Source: Candidatus Thiodictyon intracellulare (GTDB taxonomy: Bacteria > Pseudomonadota > Gammaproteobacteria > Chromatiales > Chromatiaceae). Taken from it: DNA of 5,000 bases. The notes under the pieces are model-generated. The model was not told the origin of the DNA. It saw only the letters and a program-made list of their open reading frames with translations, and searched no databases. The DNA lies in contig JADNEJ010000312.1 in assembly GCA_016292295.1 (NCBI GenBank), positions 1 through 5,000 of the forward strand. Direction: 5' to 3'. Position 1 is the first letter of the stretch, and the number at the start of each line of letters is the position of its first letter. Shown piece after piece: positions 1 to 5,000 of this stretch. Both the position numbers and the translations under genes were made by a program.

Positions 1-518
1 GTGTCGCGGTCCATCGGGTGGAAGCGGCGCATCGGCAGTAGCACTCCGGACATCGGGCGGCCATCGGGGTTGATCCCAACAGTGTACCGGACCCGCCGCC
101 TCGACGGGGCCTCGAAGTCCGACAGGCTGCTAGCCACCGTGCCCTGGATGAAGGGTTGGGCCACGAAAATGTCCGCCTGCGTCAATTGCTCCCAGTGACG
201 GCACAGGCTGTCGCGGTCACGGCACAGTCGAATCCCCAGGCACCCGACCCCGTCGTCCGGTTTCAGTACCCAGGGTCCCGGTAGCGGCGGTAACTGATCC
301 GCGGCGCCCAAGGTCGGCATCACCGGCACCCCCTGTGCCTCCAAGAGACGAATCATCTGGAGCTTGCTGGCGGCCGTGCGCACCGCCGCCGGGCGGCTGT
401 TGAGCAGTGTGTTGAGCAGTGGTCGGTCGGCCGCGAGGATGGCCTGGCTGACCTCCTCCAGGATATCCTGATGCTCGGGGGCGATGGGCCACACTGCATC
501 CGCCCCCGCCAGGACCTG
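1..518 (-). pseudogene. Truncated orf17-like ATP-grasp protein of the H4MPT cluster (partial)
   Basis: An uninterrupted 172-codon minus-strand frame runs from 518 to the left edge. It reads ADAVWPIAPE near its beginning, then TAASK, then a conserved ATP-grasp stretch WVLKPDDGVGCLG (about residues 83-95) and FVAQPFIQGT (about 118-127). In the ATP-grasp proteins of H4MPT clusters (orf17 type), the WPIAPE segment lies roughly 90 residues into the protein. Here the frame is closed just upstream by a stop at 539-537 and has no plausible start: the first GTG is at 494, inside conserved sequence. The N-terminal part is not found in any minus-strand frame further right, where the HisA-like gene sits on the other strand. 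I infer a 5'-truncated remnant. Its place beyond fae fits the known mch-orf5-orf7-fae-orf17 order. The family's exact reaction is unknown to me; ligation in cofactor synthesis is likely. The last 40 or so visible residues (positions 1-120) do not resemble the family as I know it. Confidence 0.72.
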
Positions 519-520
519 AG

Positions 521-1220
521 ATGAAACTGATTCCTGTCATCGACCTGAAGGGCGGCCTGGTGGTCGCCACACGGCTCGGAGACCGTCGCCGCTATGCGCC
601 GATTGCAAGCCCCCTGTGTCCCGCGGCCGAGCCTTTCGCAGTGGCGGCGGCCTTGTTGGGGCTCTACCCCCTTCGCGATTCTTTATATCGCCGACCTCAA
701 CGCCATCGGCGGCGGTACCGGTCACCTGGAGGTCGTCGAGCGGCTGCACCGGCAACACCAAAGGGTCAGTCTGTGGATCGACCGCGGCCTGACCGGGATC
801 GGGCGGCTCATGCGTGTGGCCCGACCCGTGATCGGCAGCGAGTCCGTCGCCGACCTGGATCAGTGGACGAACCTCAAGGCCCGCCTGGGTGCCCCAGTCC
901 TGTCCTTGGACTACTGAGCTGAGCGTTTCCTGGGGCCGGTGGAGCTCGACCGGCGGCTCGACCTGTGGCTGATGGGCCTCATCCTCATGACCCTGGCCCG
1001 GGTCGGCAGCGGCCAGGGTCCGGACCTGGACCGTCTGGGTGCCCTGCGGCGGCTGGCCCCGGCCCATCGGGTCTATGCGGCGGGCGGGATGCGCGACGGG
1101 ACGGATCTCAGGCAACTGAACGCACTGAGGGTGTCCGGAGCGCTCGTCTCCACCGCGCTGCACCAGGGGCGTATCGGCCCCGGCGACTTGGCCGAACTGG
1201 AAGACGCCTGGCCGACTTGA
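521..1220 (+). pseudogene. HisA/HisF-related TIM-barrel protein, frameshifted and with an in-frame stop
   Basis: The composite product is about 232 residues, a normal length for the HisA/HisF-related family that accompanies H4MPT genes. It starts MKLIPVIDLKGG at 521, with AGGA at 511-514 as a possible weak RBS. Residues 1-50 are read from 521-670. One extra C in the five-C run at 667-671 shifts the frame, and coding resumes at 672 with FAILYIADLNAIGGG. A TGA at 915-917 interrupts LSLDY-stop-AERFLGP, where an Arg codon (CGA) would fit; the frame then stays open to the TGA at 1218-1220. Visible barrel features are Asp8 in the first strand, Asp130 in LSLDY, and the phosphate-binding loops YAAGG (about 185-189) and GALVSTALH. 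The segment VVATRLGDRRRY also seems to lack the basic/His residues I expect before GDR. Function is unproven; a role in H4MPT or methanofuran-type cofactor synthesis is inferred from context. Probably non-functional as it stands. Confidence 0.82.
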
Positions 1221-1291
1221 GGAGCGCTAATGCAAGGCCCCTGCCGAGGTGAATAATTCCGCTTAGGGCCCGCACCGCGGACCCAATGTCA

Positions 1292-1340
1292 CTGACCCTA
1301 CGGGACCGGGCGCCGCAAGCGCCCAGTCCTGTAGGGTCAG
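1292..1340 (-). terminator. Long stable hairpin at the end of fae (terminator or REP-like unit)
   Basis: CTGACCCTAC at 1292-1301 pairs perfectly with GTAGGGTCAG at 1331-1340. The stem continues with a G-T pair (1302/1330), GGAC with GTCC (1303-1306/1326-1329), one C/A mismatch (1307/1325), then GGGCGC with GCGCCC (1308-1313/1319-1324) around a CGCAA loop. That is about 21 paired positions. It includes the fae stop codon (1339-1337) and lies between two convergent genes, so it could act on transcripts from both sides. Neither side has a T-run, so it is not a classical intrinsic terminator. It may instead protect the fae mRNA 3' end or be a dispersed palindromic repeat. Confidence 0.7.
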
Positions 1341-1849
1341 CTGTACGCGGCGAAGGGGTGGGCGGAGCCGGCCTTTTGCTTGACCACGTCCGCGGCCTTG
1401 GGCTCACCGGCGATGGCCCGCTTGATGGACTCCTTGGTTGCCTGGTAGTTATAGTCCTGGATCTTGGCGTCGTCCTCGGCCTGCCAGTGGATGAAGACGC
1501 CGACACAGATGAAGACGTCGTCGGCCTCGGTGGTCGGGATGGTGCCGTCCTCCACACAATCGGCTACGGCCATGGCCACGCCGCGCTGGGCGGGCCCGAA
1601 CATCTGTACCGCCTGCTTGGCCCCCTTGATGGTGACCTTGTTGAACATCAGGGTGCTGGGTTTGACCGCTAGGTTCGGGGCGACCACCGCCAGCAGGGCG
1701 GTGAAGCCGTCCTTGTTGTTCACCAGGCCGTTGGCGAAGGCGGTCTCAGCGGCGGAGCCGCGCGGTCCCATGATCAGGTCGATGTGAGCGACCTCGTTGC
1801 CCTCGCCGACCAGGGACTCACCGACCAGGACTTTGTTGATGACTGGCAT
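1337..1849 (-). CDS. fae: Formaldehyde-activating enzyme
   Basis: This 170-residue protein matches Fae along its whole length. Fae condenses formaldehyde with tetrahydromethanopterin to methylene-H4MPT in the cytoplasm, the entry step of the H4MPT formaldehyde-oxidation route. Recognisable blocks are [18 protein letters not shown] near the N-terminus (His22 is the conserved catalytic histidine of the family), [51 protein letters not shown] and the C-terminal HPFAAYS. Length is normal for the family and no lesion is visible. The ATG at 1849 is fixed by a strong AAGGAG at 1863-1858 with an 8-nt spacer. It follows the CitG-like gene by 18 nt in the same direction and ends inside a strong hairpin, so it is probably the last gene of this operon segment. 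The strong RBS suggests high expression, as is usual for Fae. Confidence 0.97.
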   Translation of the reverse strand: MPVINKVLVGESLVGEGNEVAHIDLIMGPRGSAAETAFANGLVNNKDGFTALLAVVAPNLAVKPSTLMFNKVTIKGAKQAVQMFGPAQRGVAMAVADCVEDGTIPTTEADDVFICVGVFIHWQAEDDAKIQDYNYQATKESIKRAIAGEPKAADVVKQKAGSAHPFAAYS

Positions 1850-1857
1850 TGCGTTCT

Positions 1858-1863
1858 CTCCTT
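1858..1863 (-). promoter_or_regulatory. Strong ribosome binding site of fae
   Basis: On the minus strand AAGGAG lies 8 nt before the fae ATG, in the 18-nt gap after the CitG-like gene. It is the best Shine-Dalgarno sequence in the window and fixes the fae start. The other genes here have weak sites or rely on overlapping stop and start codons, so fae is probably translated more strongly than its operon partners. Confidence 0.85.
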
Positions 1864-1867
1864 CTTT

Positions 1868-2830
1868 TCAGGTGTAGCAGATGGATCGCAACGGAGCCGG
1901 GGTGCCCGGTCCGGTGCGGGGAATGCGGCGGGCGTCCGCCGCGGGTAGTGAAATCGAGTTCAAGGGCTCAAGCCCCGCGATCAGCAGACAGGCCACGGTC
2001 AGGTCCGCGCAGCTGCCGGGGTTGAGACCGGCCTCCTTCAGTTCGCGATCGAGCTCCAGCAGGGCCTCCCGAAAGGGCTCGGGGCGCGCCGCCCGGACCA
2101 GAGCGGCGGCGATCGACGCGGCGCGGCGTGTGACCGCGCGAGCCCGCGCGAGCCCCAGTTTGCGAGCGATGTGCGTGTCGGGAAACCGCCCGAGAAAATC
2201 CAGGTAGAGTCCGGCGGCGGCCCAGGCGGGGTCTCGCCAGCGCGCCTGCAGTTGTCCGAGCAATGGGACCGCCCGCTCGAACAGGTCCTGGAAGCCTGCG
2301 GCATACTGGGCCGCGATTAGGTCCCGGTCGGCCGCCTGCGTCATGACCTCCAGCGGCGTGGCCGTGGCCGGTACGGCCACATCGTGCTGCGCCGACTCCC
2401 CCAGTCCGCCGGGGGCGGCGAGCCGGATCGCCCGGTTAAGCCCGTTCATGTCGCGGCGATCGGCACCGCGCAGCACGGTCGCGAGCCGCTCGCGCAGCGT
2501 CGCCAGGGCAGCCGGGTCCAAGGCCGCCTGGATCAATGGGGCGCAGAGCAGGATGATCCCCAGATTCGTATTGCAGCCGACGGCCGCACGCGTTGCGGCC
2601 ACCGCGCGGTAGACCCGCTCCCCGAGCCCCAGACCAGGCTCGGTCAGAGGCTCAGTGCTGACCGCGGCGCTGGTCATGAAATCCGAGACCGTCATCCCGT
2701 GTCCGGCTGACTCACGGTGAACGTTACCCGGCTTCAACGCGTCCAGTTCCAGGGCGCAGGCCGCCCGGTAGGCGTCGCCGATCCACTGCCGCGTCTCGTC
2801 CGCGCGCTCACTCCAGGACTGCGCCGTCAT
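1868..2830 (-). CDS. CitG-like (triphosphoribosyl-dephospho-CoA synthase family) protein of the H4MPT cluster, orf7-type
   Basis: This 320-residue protein belongs to the CitG/MdcB family. Characteristic blocks are LKPGNVH (residues 32-38), NTNLG (87-91), HDVAVPATAT (149-158), DTHIARK (218-224) and LNPGSCADLT (269-278). Classical members join ATP to dephospho-CoA with release of adenine, forming an alpha-ribosyl bond, to make the citrate or malonate decarboxylase prosthetic group. No such decarboxylase genes are seen here, and this branch is known to sit beside fae and mch in H4MPT clusters. I infer a role in making or modifying the H4MPT cofactor; the substrate is unknown. A longer frame extends upstream to 2911, but the ATG at 2830 is preferred: it overlaps the upstream stop as ATGA, AAGG sits 8 nt before it, and the extra N-terminus is Arg/Pro-rich shadow sequence. 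No lesion is visible. Confidence 0.88.
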   Translation of the reverse strand: MTAQSWSERADETRQWIGDAYRAACALELDALKPGNVHRESAGHGMTVSDFMTSAAVSTEPLTEPGLGLGERVYRAVAATRAAVGCNTNLGIILLCAPLIQAALDPAALATLRERLATVLRGADRRDMNGLNRAIRLAAPGGLGESAQHDVAVPATATPLEVMTQAADRDLIAAQYAAGFQDLFERAVPLLGQLQARWRDPAWAAAGLYLDFLGRFPDTHIARKLGLARARAVTRRAASIAAALVRAARPEPFREALLELDRELKEAGLNPGSCADLTVACLLIAGLEPLNSISLPAADARRIPRTGPGTPAPLRSICYT

Positions 2831-3771
2831 CCGATCGCCTTCATGCGGGGGGCGCCGCGGAGGCGGTGCAGCAGGTCGGCGACCATGGCGGCGGCGAGGT
2901 CGAGCCCGCACACCTGTTGCAGCCCCTTCCAGGCCGAGACCCCATTGACCTCAATGACCCAGGCGCGGCCGGCCGCGTCGCGCAGGATGTCGACCCTCGT
3001 GTAGGTCATCTCCAGCGCCCGGGCGGCCGCCTCCGCCAGGTCTTTCAGGTCCGGTGTCAGGTCCGCCGAGTGGCAGGAGACGCCCTGGGCGACATTGGTG
3101 ATCCAGCCGATGGAGGCGCTGTGGCGCATGGTTGCAACCGCCCGGGCGCCGATGACGAAGACCCGGCAGTCCTGCGCCCGCACCGTGTTGCCGGGGATGA
3201 AGCGCTGGAGATAGTGGATGCCAGCGTCGATAAGGGAGAGCGGCAGGGTCGCGTTGTCCTTGTCGTTCAAGCGGGTCAGACCTTCGCCCTGGGATCCGAA
3301 CAGTGGCTTGAGGACCAGCTCATGGCCGGCGGCCAGTTTCCGCGCCAGCACCCGGACGACCTCAATCGGGTCGCGCATGACCCAGGCCGGCGGGGTAGGG
3401 ACGCCCGCGGTATGGAGCAGGAAGCTCGTCATGCCCTTGTCGACACTGCGCTCGATCGCGTGGCCGTCGTTGTAGACTAGGACCCCCAGGCAGCGCAGGG
3501 CATGGAGCACATCCAGGTAATAGACGACTTCCTCCAGGGTGCCACCGGGGACACCGCGCACAAAGGCGGCGTCCGGCAGAGAGTCGAAACCGGGGATCTG
3601 CAGGTCAGGCCCCGCTGCCGAAAGGTCGAAATGGCAGGCCTTAAGCGACACATAGCGCCCCTCCCAGCCGCACTCGGCCAGGGCCGCGCACAGGCGCGCA
3701 CCGTGCCAGCCGGGGTCGTCCGTGAAGATGGCGACGGCGGGTGCGGCCCGCGTCCGCAGGGGTCGAGGCAT
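2827..3771 (-). CDS. RimK-type ATP-grasp ligase of the H4MPT cluster, orf5-type
   Basis: This is a 314-residue ATP-grasp protein of the RimK/MptN type. Visible features are IFTDDPGWHG (15-24), YNDGHAIERSVDKGMTSF (100-117), the nucleotide-binding loop LKPLFGSQGEG (154-164), YLQRFIPG (187-194), ITNVAQG (224-230), and metal-binding Asp261, Glu274 and Asn276 within RVDILRD and WVIEVNG. Such enzymes activate a carboxylate with ATP and couple it to an amine, often glutamate to a peptide or pterin side chain. Here an amino-acid ligation in H4MPT-type cofactor assembly is inferred from neighbours. The start is uncertain: ATG 3771, GTG 3780 (overlapping the mch stop as GTGA, which suggests coupling) or GTG 3789; none has a good Shine-Dalgarno. 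I chose the ATG because family similarity begins near residue 12. Its stop overlaps the CitG-like start by 4 nt. It appears intact. Confidence 0.88.
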   Translation of the reverse strand: MPRPLRTRAAPAVAIFTDDPGWHGARLCAALAECGWEGRYVSLKACHFDLSAAGPDLQIPGFDSLPDAAFVRGVPGGTLEEVVYYLDVLHALRCLGVLVYNDGHAIERSVDKGMTSFLLHTAGVPTPPAWVMRDPIEVVRVLARKLAAGHELVLKPLFGSQGEGLTRLNDKDNATLPLSLIDAGIHYLQRFIPGNTVRAQDCRVFVIGARAVATMRHSASIGWITNVAQGVSCHSADLTPDLKDLAEAAARALEMTYTRVDILRDAAGRAWVIEVNGVSAWKGLQQVCGLDLAAAMVADLLHRLRGAPRMKAIG

Positions 3772-3776
3772 CGCCG

Positions 3777-4650
3777 TCACGCGGCGCACCCGAAGGAGGC
3801 GGCCAGCAGGTCGGCATCAACCCGCCCGGCGGAGAAGGTCCGGCCGCTGTCCAGGGCCGTCACCCGGATGCGCGCCGGGCTGAAGAGCAGCGGGTCGATC
3901 TGGAAGAAGTCATAGTTGTAGGCATTGAAGACCTCCGCGAACGACTGGCCGTAGTCGCGCGACGCGCCGCTCGGCAGCCGTTCGCCAAGTCCTGCGTGGC
4001 CGCATCGGTGCCGGTGACGAAGACATGGCGGTCACGAAGTCCGGTGCCGGGGGCGGCAGGGGGGCGCTGCCGAACCCGTCGCGGATGGCGTGCAGGTCGA
4101 AGCACAGGGTGTATGCCTTGTGCAGGGCCACCTCTAGGCCCAGGGCGACGATCTGCATGGTGCCGGCGAGACTGCGGGTCAGGGTCAGCCCGTTGGGTGC
4201 GATGCCGCAGTCGCGGGCGATCTTCTCGACCAAGGGCGCCGGGGGGCGCCGGTCGACCTCCAGTACCAGCACGGCGCGGGCGGGGCCCGACCCCAGGGCC
4301 TGGAAGGCGCCCTTGCCCTCACCGTGGCTCAGGCCCCAGCCGGCATACTGGCTCCCCAGGCAGGCGAGCACCGGGTCACTGGTCGAGACCTCTACCCCGA
4401 GCGGCCAGTCCCCGAGCGGGCCACCGACCCTGAGGTCACCGCGCAGACTGACCCGCCCGAGCCCGCCCAGGCAGATCTGCGCGATACGCCGGCCGGCCTC
4501 CAGGCCCCCGAGTGCATCAATGCCCCCATCCACCACCAGGCAACCGTTGTCCAAGCGCTCGAGCCCCAGGCGCAGCCGCTCCGCATCCGCCACCAGGACG
4601 TCCACCAGGGGGACGGTCAGGACGTTCAGGCTTACGTCATACTCGGTCAT
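3777..4650 (-). pseudogene. mch: Methenyltetrahydromethanopterin cyclohydrolase, multiply disrupted
   Basis: Mch hydrolyses methenyl-H4MPT to formyl-H4MPT. Similarity spans the gene but in three frames. From ATG 4650 (AAGG 9 nt upstream) 209 residues read cleanly: [59 protein letters not shown] and [15 protein letters not shown] (to 4024). The next 14 residues, [14 protein letters not shown], are in a second frame (4024-3983). The last 68, from [12 protein letters not shown] to ASFGCAA, are in a third frame (3983-3780, stop 3779-3777). The usual GRTNDAILYGGRV-like segment after DFVTAM is missing. About 20 residues also seem lost in frame between GSGPARA and VLVLEVD (near 4275). The family ARVLE sequence reads ALGLE, apparently losing a conserved Arg. 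Without correction, translation would stop at 3910 after 246 residues with a foreign tail. Composite length is about 291 residues against roughly 320 in relatives. First gene of the leftward operon. Confidence 0.88.
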
Positions 4651-4659
4651 TCGGAAACG

Positions 4660-4669
4660 CCTTATAAGG
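4660..4669. promoter_or_regulatory. CCTTATAAGG palindrome just upstream of mch
   Basis: A perfect 10-base palindrome centred about 15 nt before the mch ATG. It overlaps or adjoins a possible minus-strand -10 box (TATAAC, 4674-4669), and its AAGG also serves as the only candidate mch Shine-Dalgarno. It could be an operator or a chance AT-rich promoter word. No known regulator is assigned. Confidence 0.3.
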
Positions 4670-4761
4670 TTATACGTTAGTGAGCCAGTGCGGACCTTGA
4701 TCATAATTCCGCCCACCTTGTTCAGTGGCCTTTGGCGAATTTGTAATCAAGGCCGCCAGTG

Positions 4762-4788
4762 CGTTAGTACGCGAGTACGTTAGTACGC
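4762..4788 (+). repeat. Direct repeat pair CGTTAGTACGC
   Basis: The 11-mer CGTTAGTACGC occurs at 4762-4772 and again at 4778-4788, separated by GAGTA, a 16-base period. A related ACGTTAGT occurs at 4674-4681, and CGTAC words recur at 4823-4827 and 4832-4836. The pair may be regulator binding sites, part of the mobile element end, or a remnant of slippage. Confidence 0.6.
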
Positions 4789-4908
4789 AGGAATGCGGCA
4801 AGTCGCGGGAACTCCCTCTTCCCGTACTTCACGTACCAACATACTCAACGCATACACGTCTCATCTAAGATTTTCTCTCAATATCCTAGCGTAATCGGCT
4901 GATGTCGA

Positions 4909-4914
4909 TATACT
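4909..4914 (+). promoter_or_regulatory. Candidate -10 box of the IS630-type gene
   Basis: TATACT, close to the TATAAT consensus, ends 9 bases before the ATG at 4924. Transcription starting about 7 bases downstream would give an almost leaderless mRNA, and there is no Shine-Dalgarno before the ATG. No good -35 box is seen 16-18 bases upstream, so the call is tentative. Confidence 0.4.
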
Positions 4915-4923
4915 ATCGTCCCT

Positions 4924-5000
4924 ATGCTCGACTATACTCTCTCCACCGAACAACTCGCCGAGTTGCGTGCCGCCCACCGGCGTACGCGCGACCAGCGCGA
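4924..5000 (+). CDS. IS630-type transposase or helix-turn-helix protein, N-terminal fragment
   Basis: Only the first 25 codons are present: MLDYTLSTEQLAEL, then RAAHRRTRDQR, and the frame is open at the right edge. The pattern of a short beta-like start, an LSTEQLAEL helix and an Arg-rich helix is typical of the N-terminal HTH region of IS630-type transposases, in which a DNA-binding domain is followed by a DDE catalytic domain. The DDE part lies outside the window, so identity and intactness cannot be confirmed. It diverges from mch and starts 273 bases from it. It could instead be a stand-alone HTH protein derived from such a transposase. No terminal inverted repeat can be assigned, because the other end is not visible. 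Confidence 0.6.
   Translation, partial: MLDYTLSTEQLAELRAAHRRTRDQR

Larger units (their letters stand above)
4651..4923. other. Intergenic region between mch and the IS630-type gene
   Basis: This 273-base spacer separates two divergent genes. It is AT-richer than the coding DNA, above all at 4840-4923. I see no convincing protein-coding frame, tRNA or riboswitch. It should hold the mch operon promoter (leftward) and the left end and promoter of the rightward gene. It contains a direct repeat pair, a CCTTATAAGG palindrome, several GTAC/CGTAC words, and a small hairpin CGGGAA/TTCCCG (4806-4811 and 4819-4824). For mch, TATAAC (4674-4669) and TATGAT (4705-4700) on the minus strand are possible -10 boxes, but neither has a good -35 at the right distance. 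Confidence 0.6.

Noticed and set aside
217..570. Minus-strand open frame near the left end
   Set aside because: It is one frame off from the conserved ATP-grasp frame; the Gly/Pro/Arg-rich product matches nothing.
667..671. Programmed ribosomal frameshift in the HisA-like gene
   Set aside because: A C5 run is not a typical slippery site, there is no known recoding in this family, and the same gene has a downstream in-frame TGA.
915..917. Selenocysteine or other recoding at TGA
   Set aside because: The family position fits Arg, not Cys, and no SECIS-like hairpin was noticed just downstream.
537..1163. Long minus-strand open frame opposite the HisA-like gene
   Set aside because: Low-complexity Gln/Pro/Arg product with no family resemblance; the plus strand carries clear barrel motifs. 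It is a shadow of GC-rich codon use.
2831..2911. Upstream extension of the CitG-like gene to 2911
   Set aside because: The added residues are Arg/Pro-rich, overlap the conserved C-terminus of the preceding gene, and lack a better start signal than the ATGA overlap at 2830.
2866..3480. Plus-strand open frame of 204 codons
   Set aside because: It lies wholly opposite the ATP-grasp ligase, whose motifs are unmistakable; the product has no recognisable features.
4025..4783. Plus-strand open frame of 252 codons opposite mch
   Set aside because: Ser/Arg/Pro-rich antisense product that crosses the mch start and the intergenic region; mch similarity on the other strand explains the openness.
4762..4836. 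CRISPR-like array
   Set aside because: Only two 11-base copies with a 5-base gap; far too short and with no spacer-repeat structure.

Overview
The window is GC-rich and looks like proteobacterial DNA, most likely from a gammaproteobacterium; the protein style and the IS630-type neighbour would suit a Chromatiaceae-like lineage, but this is an impression and not a placement. It carries part of the tetrahydromethanopterin (H4MPT) C1-transfer cluster used to oxidise formaldehyde. Reading leftward on the minus strand, the order is mch, an ATP-grasp ligase, a CitG-like protein, fae, and then a fragment of a second ATP-grasp protein. As I recall it, this matches the conserved bacterial order mch-orf5-orf7-fae-orf17. 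A HisA/HisF-related TIM-barrel gene lies between fae and the orf17-like fragment on the plus strand.

Layout: 1-518 (-) is an orf17-like ATP-grasp fragment with no N-terminal third, running off the left edge. 521-1220 (+) is the HisA-like gene, broken by an extra C and an in-frame TGA. 1221-1291 is a spacer in which I see nothing. 1292-1340 is a long, very stable hairpin that overlaps the fae stop. 1337-1849 (-) is an intact fae with a strong RBS. 1868-2830 (-) is an intact CitG-like gene. 2827-3771 (-) is an intact RimK-like ligase. 3777-4650 (-) is mch, broken by two frame changes plus an apparent in-frame loss. 4651-4923 is an intergenic region with short direct repeats and a palindrome. 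From 4924 (+) the first codons of an IS630-type transposase or HTH protein run off the right edge.

The intact genes are tightly coupled: GTGA and ATGA overlaps, then an 18-nt gap before fae. They would have formed one leftward operon. Fae condenses formaldehyde with H4MPT, and Mch hydrolyses methenyl-H4MPT further down the pathway. The ATP-grasp and CitG-like proteins are cofactor-associated and probably biosynthetic. Three of the six pathway genes are broken by independent lesions, while the three between them read cleanly. The locus therefore looks like an H4MPT pathway in the course of decay, next to a mobile element. A poor assembly could imitate part of this, notably the two single-base lesions, but it explains the larger losses less well.
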